Shown here: piece by piece, positions 7,833 to 17,600 of the stretch
Layout of the letters: every line of letters begins with the position of its first letter
How positions within the stretch are numbered: the first letter of the stretch is position 1
Source: JAVKDP01 sp040222185
GTDB taxonomy: Bacteria; Bacteroidota; Rhodothermia; Balneolales; Balneolaceae
Length of the DNA: 64,000 bases
NCBI GenBank assembly: GCA_040222185.1
Contig: JAVKDP010000107.1
Coordinates: forward strand, 1-64,000
Direction: 5' to 3'
The notes under the pieces: generated by a model
Seen by the model: the letters and a program-made list of their open reading frames with translations, nothing else
What the model was told of the DNA's origin: nothing
Databases searched by the model: none
Translations under genes and position numbers: made by a program

Positions 7833-9120
7833 AATCTGTCTGTTCGTAATTCTGGGCTTTATTTCATTCTCCTCCTGTTCTAATGAGATTGGTGAATCAA
7901 TAAGCTCAAAAAGTACAATCCAGACTTCAAATGGGCTATTATTAGTTACTGGGCAACTTCAGGCCCCTCAGTCTATAAAAAGTATTCAACTTTATAAAAA
8001 AGGAAGTAGCGTACATACTCTCCCTGTATTGAAACTTGATTCAGAAGATAAACTAGTACTGGAGTTTGATGAACTAACCACTCAATCAGGTCAATTTATA
8101 ATTAGATTTACTCATCACAACCAGAATTGGGAAAAGAGCGGAATGCCGGATCCCTGGATTATTGATGGTATAAATGAACTTGACCTGGTTGGAGGAGTGA
8201 GAAATCAACTTTCGGACCCACAGTATTTTCATTATAAAATGGAGTTCCCAAATAACCGGTTTTCATTTTTAGTTAGTGGTAATTACCTGGTTCATGTATA
8301 TGATTATCAATCTGGTACCGAGTTGTTTAGTCTCCCGTTTTTTGTATCTGAGAATGTCGGTGATGTTGATGCTTATTCTGAAACAGTTTTTAATGCAGGG
8401 GAAAACGGGGAAGCATTGGACCAGCTTTTTGGAAAGTATTCGTATCCTGACTTTGTTGAATTTCCGCAGTTTGATCTTTCCTATTCATTTACTCAAAATC
8501 GTTTCTGGGGCCAATCAAAAACTTCTCGAGAGATTACTTTTCATACTGAGGGTTTTACAGAATTCCGGCTTTCAAGAGTAAACTCATTCCAGGCTAATTT
8601 TGATTTTACAGCACTGGATTTGTCTACATTTTCAACCCAAGACCACCGTATTTTTGATTTTCAACCTGGCTATACTCCCCCAAGAATTATACTCAGGGAT
8701 GATTATTTAAACTTTTTAGCTACTCCAAAAAATACCTTTCAAACGGAATACGGGATTCCGAATTCAAGCCGGTCAGCCAGATACGGAGAAATATCATTTA
8801 GCCTAAATACAGGTGGGCAACTAAATTTACCTTCTCCTTCTATTTTCCTTATTGGAGATTTTAATCAGTGGAGTATATCAGATAGATATAAACTTAGATA
8901 TAATGCCGAGAAAGGTATTTATGAAACCCGGGCTTTGATCAAACAAGGAACCTACTCCTACAAGTATGTACTTCTTCAAAATGATGTAATTGATCCTCTT
9001 ACGTTAAGTGATTCAATCACAAAACAAAGCCAGGAATATACCGGGTTCGTTTACTACAAAGACCCTCAATACCAGTATTCCCGGTTATTGAAGGTCAAGT
9101 CTTTCTTTTCTCTCAGATAA
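7804..9120 (+). CDS. DUF5103-family lipoprotein with C-terminal carbohydrate-binding-like domain
   Basis: A Bacteroidota-type protein of unknown function. The start is TTG at 7804 or 7810, overlapping dapF. A signal peptide with lipobox FSSC (cysteine about residue 25) predicts a lipid-anchored envelope protein. Residues about 55-185 match the DUF5103 pattern (QLYKKGS, LVLEFDELTT, FTHHNQNW, PNNRFSFLVSGNYLVHVYD). The C-terminal part holds FLIGDFNQWS and GTYSYKYVL, the hallmark of the CBM48/AMPK glycogen-binding immunoglobulin-like fold. A role in outer-membrane or secretion biology is plausible but not shown. Its stop is 2 bp from the stop of the convergent Omp85 chimera. Confidence 0.8.
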   Translation: MYLKALLKSRICLFVILGFISFSSCSNEIGESISSKSTIQTSNGLLLVTGQLQAPQSIKSIQLYKKGSSVHTLPVLKLDSEDKLVLEFDELTTQSGQFIIRFTHHNQNWEKSGMPDPWIIDGINELDLVGGVRNQLSDPQYFHYKMEFPNNRFSFLVSGNYLVHVYDYQSGTELFSLPFFVSENVGDVDAYSETVFNAGENGEALDQLFGKYSYPDFVEFPQFDLSYSFTQNRFWGQSKTSREITFHTEGFTEFRLSRVNSFQANFDFTALDLSTFSTQDHRIFDFQPGYTPPRIILRDDYLNFLATPKNTFQTEYGIPNSSRSARYGEISFSLNTGGQLNLPSPSIFLIGDFNQWSISDRYKLRYNAEKGIYETRALIKQGTYSYKYVLLQNDVIDPLTLSDSITKQSQEYTGFVYYKDPQYQYSRLLKVKSFFSLR

Positions 9121-9122
9121 TC

Positions 9123-12100
9123 TTAGAAGTCGATTCCGATAGAGAAGTAATGAATTGCTTTGTCTGCAAATCCATCTCTGTTATATGCCCATGCAATATC
9201 GTATCTGAAAGGAAGACCAAATACTATAGTTCGTAAACCAAAGCCCGCTCCAGCCAGGATATCCCCATCAATATAGTTGAATTCACCAACCTGGTGATCA
9301 GCTGGAGTAGTTGCGAGCTGTTCTTCAGTAATAAATCTGCTGTCTGTGAAATCATAGTATCTAACTACTTCTTCACCCAACCTGAAATCAAGATCTTTTG
9401 AGTTCTCAGAAATTGGAACCTCTTGCCCAAAGAAATTGAGCACTGTTTGATTTATATCAAATCCCCAGGCTGTTCCAACATCAATGAAAGCGGCACCAGT
9501 CACATTATATAATGGAAGGATTGGGATTGCACCAGGTACAATAGCTGCAAATAGCGGGAACCTGAATTCAGTATTAATCAAACCAAACTTATTCCCATAA
9601 ATCGCATTAAACTCATGTCCTCTAAGCGGAACTGCTGGTAAAGTGAAGAATGTATCAGCCAATCGATCTAGTGGAATACCATTATCAGACCACCTTTGGT
9701 TGATCCATCCCAACTGTCCCCCAAGGAAATAAGTCTGAGAATCTTTACCTACAGATGCTGCCCCAGATCCACGAACTGCGAATGAATAATTTGTTCCAAG
9801 TGCAAAGTAGTGCCTGAAATCACCAAGTACCGATGCAAATGTAGGAGAATCTTCGCCAACACCCGGGCTACCGGAGAAACTAACTGAATACCTAGTACCA
9901 CCTCTTGGAGTTATGAATCCGGGTAATGTAGCGTCCTTTGTGAAACTCACAGATGGGTACAAGAAAGAGCTCTTTAAGGAGTTCGCATTTGCTGATGAAT
10001 TTGCGAAAATTGTGCTTACCGCATTATAATCTCTCACAATGTTTAGCCAGGACACACCATAATCAATTCTTCTGAACTTATCGATTGGGTACTGGAAGTT
10101 AACCCCTGCACCAAATGTTCTGAAGCGTAGGAGATCTCCACCCAATGTTTGATACTGTCGTGAAGAATGGAAGTAAGACAAGAACAAATTCGTTCTGTTC
10201 TTCAGGTAACCGTATTCGGCAGAGTAATCACTATTTCTCAAGTCCGTCTGGAAATTGGTACCAAACGAAAGCTGATGATCACCCAATAAGTCACTAATCA
10301 AGAACTGGGTTAAAGCATAGGCTCCATAGGTTGAAGCAACTACTGACGGACTGTACGAGATATCTGTACTAAACGATAGTCTATATGGTCTTGGCAGATA
10401 CCTTCCATCCTCAGTTACATTATCATCTGGTTCGAAAAGGTATTTATCTTCGAGGTATAGCGTTGTATCATCGATAACTTCATCAGAGAACACATAATTT
10501 CTAAAATCAATTACACCAGTTTCTTCAAAACTTGGTGGGATTTCACCAGAAGCCTTCTTTTCTGCCTGCTCTTTCTCCTCTCTTTCAGCACCGTTTATAA
10601 TTCCTTCTTCATACATTTCTTGTGCATATAAAATAGCAGGAACTCTTTCTACCGAACTTTCTGCTACTCGTCGTTTTGCCCAATAGTTTTGTGAAAGAGG
10701 TTCGGTCTTCTTTCTAATGAATGGAGATTTTAACAAGAAGATATCCAGGTATCCTTCGTTGATGGAACTGAATGCCATTCGGCTTCCATCCGCACTCATT
10801 GAAATTTGAGTAACACCAGATTGCAAATCTGTTAATGGAGCTGAAGTTCCATTTTCAAAATCGTATTCATAAATGTTCTGGGCTCCATTTTCATCCGAAA
10901 TGAAAACCAATCTTCCTGATCTGGTTCTTTGGGGTTGCTTCTCACTCCAATTTGGCGTCTCAGTTAGTCGAACTATTTGCTTACCGTCGATTGTTACACT
11001 GTAAATATCGGATTGATAAATACTTTCATCTTTTAATAATCGATACTCAGTTGTATAAGAACCAAGATCAATTTTATCTCCCCTGTCAGACACGAAGTAA
11101 ACAGTTTCGGAATCGTTATCCCATGATGGCTCGTAGTCAGAGAAGAAATCGTTTGTGATATTTGTTAATTGTTTCTGTCTGAAATCATAAACAAAGATAT
11201 CCTGGTAAGGGCCGATATTACCATCAAAAGCCAGTTTCTGGCCGTCTGGAGACCAGGAAACCGATCCAATTGCATCAAGTTCGTCGAGCCTGACTTTTTC
11301 AACTTTTCCGGTTCTGTAATCTACAATGGCAATATCATCAATACCTTTGGCTTTGGTAGAAAGTGCTATTTTCTGACCATCCGGTGACCAGGTGATATTT
11401 GGGTTAAGGATATTTAGTTCTTCAAAATCAGGATTGTCCTCCCCTCGAATCAGAGTTTTTAGCTTCTGACCATTTAAAGCATTAATCACGATCACATCAA
11501 AGTAGCCTCTCTTATTTGTGATAAATGCAATCTTATCACCTTGAGGACTAATAGCAGGGCTCGTATTGTACGTTCCATACTGTCCTCTTCTGGTCATTAG
11601 GGAAGCAATAGCTTTTGCATTTTCTCTTTCAGCTACTTCAGGAAAATATCTTTCTTTTAGTGATTGCTCCCATTGTTCTGATAATTCCTGAACTGAATAT
11701 CCAAGAGCATCTCGAAATCCATATTCAATACTTCTGCTGGTTTTAATTCGGTTTAAAATCTCAGCAATTTTTTCTCTTCCATACTCTTCAGCTATAAAGT
11801 TCCAAACAGATTGCCCTCCCCTATAAGCATAATATCCACTTAAGTATGGAATGGGTGGCAGATATCCATTTATTACAGCATCTCTCACAAACATATCTGT
11901 GTTAGAATCCCAACCCAGGGCCATATATTCTGCTAACCCCTCTTCAAACCAGTTAGGGAACACAAGCTGAATGTTATTTCGGATAATTGACTGGATAGTA
12001 CCACCATAGAACATATCATTAAATACAGCGTGTACAAGCTCGTGATGTAATGTTCTTCTGAAATCATTGTAGTCGCCTGCAAAAGGAACTGTCATCCTGT

Positions 12101-12461
12101 TTTTCAATTTGTCAGTAACTCCACCGATACCCTCCGCACTTAGTGGTAGATTGACCACATTGGTTTGGGCAAAGTCGTTGTGTGAATCATAGATGATTAA
12201 AGGTATCCTGTTTACGATCTCATGATCAAAATCTTCCCGTAATTGCTTGTAGGCAGATTCAAGGCTTTGAGCACTAAACTCAGCCAGCTCATAATTCTTT
12301 TCACCATAATAATAGATGTCGAAATGCTTGGATTGAATAAATCGCCATTCGAAATTCTGGTACTGAACCCTGTTCTTACCAAAAGAAAAGTACTGTGCGT
12401 TTATGGAAGAGCTAGCTATAAATAAAGTTAGCAGAAAAGCGGAAACTATCTTTCTAATCAT
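9123..12461 (-). CDS. Outer-membrane chimera: MA-like metalloprotease domain, TolB-type propeller and Omp85/BamA-type barrel
   Basis: This 1112-aa protein has a signal peptide (about 1-22) and three visible parts. Residues about 35-270 resemble a gluzincin (peptidase MA-like) domain with HELVH (140-144) and a downstream WFEEGLAEYMA helix that would supply the third zinc ligand. Residues about 295-640 are a PD40/TolB-like beta-propeller with repeated PDGQKIAL-type blades (SPDGQKIALSTKA, SPDGQKLAFDGN). From about 690 to the end is a beta-barrel of the Omp85/surface-antigen type (RGHEFNAIYGNK, FRFPLFA, aromatic C-terminus GIDF). It is the last gene of the rqcH-aroK-aroB-tamB-rnr run (18 bp after rnr). 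A partnership with TamB is an attractive guess; classic POTRA domains are not evident. Confidence 0.82.
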   Translation of the reverse strand: MIRKIVSAFLLTLFIASSSINAQYFSFGKNRVQYQNFEWRFIQSKHFDIYYYGEKNYELAEFSAQSLESAYKQLREDFDHEIVNRIPLIIYDSHNDFAQTNVVNLPLSAEGIGGVTDKLKNRMTVPFAGDYNDFRRTLHHELVHAVFNDMFYGGTIQSIIRNNIQLVFPNWFEEGLAEYMALGWDSNTDMFVRDAVINGYLPPIPYLSGYYAYRGGQSVWNFIAEEYGREKIAEILNRIKTSRSIEYGFRDALGYSVQELSEQWEQSLKERYFPEVAERENAKAIASLMTRRGQYGTYNTSPAISPQGDKIAFITNKRGYFDVIVINALNGQKLKTLIRGEDNPDFEELNILNPNITWSPDGQKIALSTKAKGIDDIAIVDYRTGKVEKVRLDELDAIGSVSWSPDGQKLAFDGNIGPYQDIFVYDFRQKQLTNITNDFFSDYEPSWDNDSETVYFVSDRGDKIDLGSYTTEYRLLKDESIYQSDIYSVTIDGKQIVRLTETPNWSEKQPQRTRSGRLVFISDENGAQNIYEYDFENGTSAPLTDLQSGVTQISMSADGSRMAFSSINEGYLDIFLLKSPFIRKKTEPLSQNYWAKRRVAESSVERVPAILYAQEMYEEGIINGAEREEKEQAEKKASGEIPPSFEETGVIDFRNYVFSDEVIDDTTLYLEDKYLFEPDDNVTEDGRYLPRPYRLSFSTDISYSPSVVASTYGAYALTQFLISDLLGDHQLSFGTNFQTDLRNSDYSAEYGYLKNRTNLFLSYFHSSRQYQTLGGDLLRFRTFGAGVNFQYPIDKFRRIDYGVSWLNIVRDYNAVSTIFANSSANANSLKSSFLYPSVSFTKDATLPGFITPRGGTRYSVSFSGSPGVGEDSPTFASVLGDFRHYFALGTNYSFAVRGSGAASVGKDSQTYFLGGQLGWINQRWSDNGIPLDRLADTFFTLPAVPLRGHEFNAIYGNKFGLINTEFRFPLFAAIVPGAIPILPLYNVTGAAFIDVGTAWGFDINQTVLNFFGQEVPISENSKDLDFRLGEEVVRYYDFTDSRFITEEQLATTPADHQVGEFNYIDGDILAGAGFGLRTIVFGLPFRYDIAWAYNRDGFADKAIHYFSIGIDF

Positions 12462-12479
12462 GGAACTTACTTTTTAAAA

Positions 12480-14642
12480 TTAAGCTGGTACAAAATCTAT
12501 CTGTCTTTTTTGAGCATTAACACTTTCAACTGATACCTGGATTTCATCTCCTAAGCGATACTGTTTTTTGCTTGAACGACCTACCAAACTATGACTTCTT
12601 TGATCATAATTGTAATAGTCGCCCTTAAGATCGCTAATTCTAATCATTCCTTCACAATGTATGTCTTTCAATTCAACAAAAATACCTCTTTCGATAACAC
12701 CACTGATTACACCAGTAAAAGTTTCTCCGATCTTGTCGCTCAGAAATTCAACTTGCTTTAGCTTGATTGAATCACGTTCGGCAAACACGGCAACTCGTTC
12801 TCGCTCACTACAATGCGAGCCATTCGTTTGAAGCCTGTCATACGTGTATGCTTGCGCTCCTTCTGTATAGCCTTTTAGCAATCTGTGAACAATAACGTCA
12901 GGGTAACGTCGAATAGGGCTTGTAAAGTGTGCGTAATGTGCAAATCCTAAACCAAAATGACCAATATTATCAGGACTGTATTCCGCTTTTGCCATCGAAC
13001 GTAGCGTCAATCCATTTACAATGGTCTCAACAGCGGTGCCTTTAACGTCGCTAAGTAATTTATTAATAAGCCTTGGGCTTACTTTGTTGCCTATTTCAAA
13101 ATTTATACCAAACGGCCTCACTTGCTCAGCTACATTTGCCAGTTTTTTTTCATCCGGTTTATCATGAACCCGGTAAAAGAATGGAAATAATGTCTTGCTT
13201 TTTTTCTTGTTCGACCTGTTTCTAAGCCTATCAATATGCACGGCAACAGTCTTGTTTGCCATCAACATGCACTCTTCAATTAATCGATGAGCAAATAGCC
13301 GTTTCTTAATTATTACATCAATTGGTTTTCCCTTTTCATCAAGCACAAACCTTGGTTCAGGAGTATCGAAATCTATGGCTCCAGCTTTGAACCTCTTTTC
13401 CTTGAGCATTTTTGCCAGCTTCCCTACAAGGTCTACTTCATTTTTAAACTCATGATCCTTCCCATCCAGAACTTCCTGCGCCTGTTCATAAGTAAAACGA
13501 TGTTTTGAGTGAATTACAGTCTCCTCAATTGAATAATCAATCAGTTTACCACTCTCATCAATTTCCATAAAACAGCTGTAGGTAAGCTTATCTTCATTTG
13601 GCCTAAGACTACATACTCCATTGCTGAGTCGCTCTGGTAACATAGGTATAACCCTGTCAACCAAATAAATACTGGTAGCCCTGTGAATTGCTTCTTCATC
13701 AAGTGGAGTGTCTGGTTGCAAATAATGTGTTACATCTGCGATATGCACCCCTAGATAGTAGTTTCCATTTTCAAGCAAACTGATGCTTAATGCATCATCA
13801 AAGTCTTTGGCATCAAGAGGATCAATAGTGAAAACTGTTTCTTCCCTAATATCCCGACGTTTTTCAATTTCTTTACCCGATATTTTGTCAGGGATATTCG
13901 CTGCAAATTTCTCTACTTCTTCAGGGAAGGCCGCTTTTAATTCATTTTCTGCAAGAATAGATAAAATGTTAGCGTCATTACTGCCTTGTTTTCCTAAAAT
14001 AGAAAGAATCGAAGCTTCCGGTAGTGCCTGGTGATGTACCCACTTTTTTAACTCAAAAGTAACTTTGTCATCCTTTTCAGCACCATTCAGGTTTTCAGGA
14101 AGTACAAAAAAATCTATATGAGCTGACTTTAAATCCGGTTCTACTAGATAGGTGTTGGCTCCGGTTTTTTTAAGCGTTCCAACATAAAAATCTTTCCCTC
14201 TTTTAGTTACCTCAAGAACTTTACCTTTTGGTTGCCCACTACTTTTGTTTCTTCCGGTGATCTTAACTTTTACTAAATCACCAGGCAATGTGGTTCCTAC
14301 ATCCCGGCTGGAGATTTTAATATCCTCATCCATGCCTTCTACAATAACAAAACCAGTTCCTCTAGGTGTAATTTGAATTTTTCCTTCTATGAGGTTGTTC
14401 GAACCTCTTTCTGCCTTAGAACCACTTTTATTCTTAATAAAAATTACCTTCTCTCCTTCTTTTCTTACACGCTTTTTACTGGAAAGACTGTTTATAGCTT
14501 TTTCAAGTCTTCTTAGTTCTTTTTTACTGTGAAGCTGTAATACGTTTTTAATTGTTTCTTTTGATAAATAGTCCCTAGGACTGTTTTTTACTAAATCGAT
14601 AATAATATTTTCGAAAGTACTTAGTCGCTGGTTTTTATTCAT
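12480..14642 (-). CDS. rnr: Ribonuclease R
   Basis: RNase R is a processive 3'-to-5' exoribonuclease that degrades structured RNA and takes part in rRNA and mRNA turnover. Domain order is standard for the 720-aa protein: an N-terminal winged-helix segment (about 1-65), cold-shock OB folds (about 85-240), the RNB catalytic domain with DPLDAKDFDDA (274-284) carrying the metal-binding aspartates, HFTSPIRRYPD near the end of RNB, and a C-terminal S1 domain (about 640-720). It lies 7 bp after tamB and 18 bp before the Omp85 chimera on the same strand. Confidence 0.96.
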   Translation of the reverse strand: MNKNQRLSTFENIIIDLVKNSPRDYLSKETIKNVLQLHSKKELRRLEKAINSLSSKKRVRKEGEKVIFIKNKSGSKAERGSNNLIEGKIQITPRGTGFVIVEGMDEDIKISSRDVGTTLPGDLVKVKITGRNKSSGQPKGKVLEVTKRGKDFYVGTLKKTGANTYLVEPDLKSAHIDFFVLPENLNGAEKDDKVTFELKKWVHHQALPEASILSILGKQGSNDANILSILAENELKAAFPEEVEKFAANIPDKISGKEIEKRRDIREETVFTIDPLDAKDFDDALSISLLENGNYYLGVHIADVTHYLQPDTPLDEEAIHRATSIYLVDRVIPMLPERLSNGVCSLRPNEDKLTYSCFMEIDESGKLIDYSIEETVIHSKHRFTYEQAQEVLDGKDHEFKNEVDLVGKLAKMLKEKRFKAGAIDFDTPEPRFVLDEKGKPIDVIIKKRLFAHRLIEECMLMANKTVAVHIDRLRNRSNKKKSKTLFPFFYRVHDKPDEKKLANVAEQVRPFGINFEIGNKVSPRLINKLLSDVKGTAVETIVNGLTLRSMAKAEYSPDNIGHFGLGFAHYAHFTSPIRRYPDVIVHRLLKGYTEGAQAYTYDRLQTNGSHCSERERVAVFAERDSIKLKQVEFLSDKIGETFTGVISGVIERGIFVELKDIHCEGMIRISDLKGDYYNYDQRSHSLVGRSSKKQYRLGDEIQVSVESVNAQKRQIDFVPA

Positions 14643-14649
14643 TCATTCC

Positions 14650-17600
14650 TTATTCTGATGCGCCGTTAGTTGTATTTGCCTCTGCGACTTCTTCTTTTTT
14701 TCCTTTTCCCTTAAATAATCTTCTAAAAGGTTTAGCCACCTTTCTGAAAAATTCGTTCCATGAATTAAAACTTACCTCAGCCTCAAGACCCACACCATTT
14801 ATATCCTGAGATTGCTGGCTTTCTTCTGTGCTTGAATAATTACTAAATGTTGGGTCTTGCCTATGGAATGCTGTAACAGAAAGCGTTTGATTAATCCTGT
14901 AAGTTGCTCCCAAATCACCAATGTTTGATTGAGAGCCCGTAATCTGTCCTTCTCTACTCAGAATAATACGATCATTATATAGCCTCAGTGCTACATCCAG
15001 GTCAACATTGTTGTAAGTGTTTAAATTGAAATCAATATCCAGGCTTCCGATATCACTACGCAAGAGTGAGTTTATCTGATTAGAAAGTAACGGGCTTATT
15101 ACCTGGCTTGATAATAGTGGGTTCAATACTGCGGCACTACCCGATAAGTTGTTGGTTAATGAATTTGTGGCATCTGATGAAGCTGATGCTGAAGGTATAA
15201 AGTCACCCATTAACAGAAAACTAGTAGCTTGTATCAGTTTCTCATCTTCATTTCTATTCAAATTACTTATTTGAGTACGAATAGCACTGTTTTGTCTTGT
15301 TTCAAATGTATTTGGTAACCTAAAGAAAAATTCATTCTCAATGCTTGATAATGATCCACCAACATTAAGTACCAACTCAACAGGAACACGTTGCGAGTTA
15401 TCTCTATCAATGTCAGCCCGGGCGCTTGTTAGAGTATTGATATCAGGTCGAGCCTGGTAAATCGCATTTAAGTTGAGCCTTGCATCGGTTGGTGATCCAT
15501 CCCAGATAATAGTCCCTCCAGGCTCAAGATCAAATCTCCTGCTAAAAATATCCCCACTCACGAATTGGTAATTCCCACCAGAAATATCGAACTGGCCAAA
15601 CATACTTAGTTGCTCATCCTCGAGTCTGATACTTACACGACCAGTTCCGTCCGTCTTGATAATATCTCCAGTAATAGGATCGAAAATCAGCTCAATAGAC
15701 ATTGGGCGTGTCGCTATAAACTGTAAGTCTAAAGTAAAGCGCTCAATAAATGTTCTATCAAAGGGATTATTCTCGGAATCAATAGTGCCAAATGCGCTTA
15801 CATTTTCAATAGGTTTACTCTTCTCTACCTTTATCATAGAAGGGTCATCAATAAAACGAATAAACTTATTGTCTTCATCAAATTCTGTTTCTTCCAACAA
15901 AGGTATTCCAATAGTTGAAAAGTCGGAAATGTTCATCGGTGTTACAGTACTTAGAACCGGATTAAGATTTGTACCCGACATTTGAACTGTACTACTGCCA
16001 TAAGTTTTACCGAAAAATGGAATATTTGGATCAAATGAATTATTCAGGAACTGGAACTCATCCATTTCAAGCGTTAGATCAATGGTATGTATCTGCTGAA
16101 AATCATTAAGGTTGTATGTACCATTTAAAACTGCTAAACCACCTGATGGATCAATAATGAAGGTTTCATCGAATTTCAACCCATCTGTTCTAGAAAAGTT
16201 GATTAACCCCTGGGCGTAGTAATAGGTGTCCAGAAACCTTGGCTTGATGTACACTGCATCATCCATTCCAATTTCATAGTCTATGGAGAAATCATAAGTA
16301 TCAGTATTTCCCCAGACCATACCTCTACCTGTCGCTATTCCTGACATTTCAGTAAATACTTTCGGAGCTATAAATGGGATAACCCATAAATCGATAGACT
16401 CGAAATCAAGGTCAAAGCTGTACAATGAATCCACATCAGGGAACTGACCTCTTTCCGGAGCCAGTATATATCCTGCAAGTCGAATGTCCTGGCCGTTTCT
16501 TCGATTCCTTATAAAGTACTCAGGATACTTCGTCGAATCAGTTGCTATTAAAATCTCGGTGTCAAAACGATTTAGATCCGGATTAAAATTACTTTCTATG
16601 CTTAAATCGCCAACTACATTCTCATCAATTGATAGACTTGAGATTCCTAACTCTCCCTGTATCGTTGGTGTTCTTGTTAACGACCGAGTTGTAAACCGCC
16701 CATCCAGAATCCCTGAAAAATCAATTCGCCCATTTACTAAATCAGAAATCCTGGCCAGGTTCACATTTTGAATCACATAGTTCACTGAATCTGATGGAAG
16801 ATTACTAAACACTCCGTCAAAACTTAAAAACTCGGAAAGGTTTGTAAATTCGAAATCCTGAAAAATCAATTTTTGCTGTTCATTATAAACCAGGATCGGA
16901 GTCCCCTGGTTAACCCATCTATAAGTATCGCTGCCGAGATCAAAGCTATTTAGATTAAACTGTATAGAAGTATCGCTTAAGTTCACATTTCCGTTCATTT
17001 CGAACTTAGTGTCTTCGGCTATTTGATCAATACTCTGGCTAAACTCAATTGAGTCTTCATTCATCTCAAGAAGAAACTCTGCGCCATTTCCAGAAATGTA
17101 GTCTGTATTCAGGGAAGCTACATTGGCTTGCAACTGGAGCCCTGAAAAGCTTTTTAGGTCTTCTTCATGTCTGAAACTCCCGGTTAGCTGTACATTTATT
17201 GAATCGAGCATAAAATTCTTAAATGTAAGTGCTGGATCCAGTATCTCGGCATTAAAAAGAAGTCGGCTTGAATTTATATTCCAATCTGAGTTCATAGTGA
17301 AACCAGAACTAAACGCTTCTGAATCCGGGAAATATGAATTAATCAACTCCGTGTCTTTTAAGCTCAAATTCAATGCCACATTTTGATTTCCTGAAATATC
17401 ATAATCGATCATTGACTCCTCAAAATCACTTAGCCTGATCTCCTCAGCAACCCTTTCTTCAAAGTAAGTCTTCCAATATCTACCCAGGTTGTAAATTTTT
17501 TCGGGTGAAAACTCACCAGAAATAGAAACATCTAGTATGGAGGAAGTAAGGCGAAATATCCTGTTATTAGATTCAGGCTCAGTGAAATCAGCATATAGCT

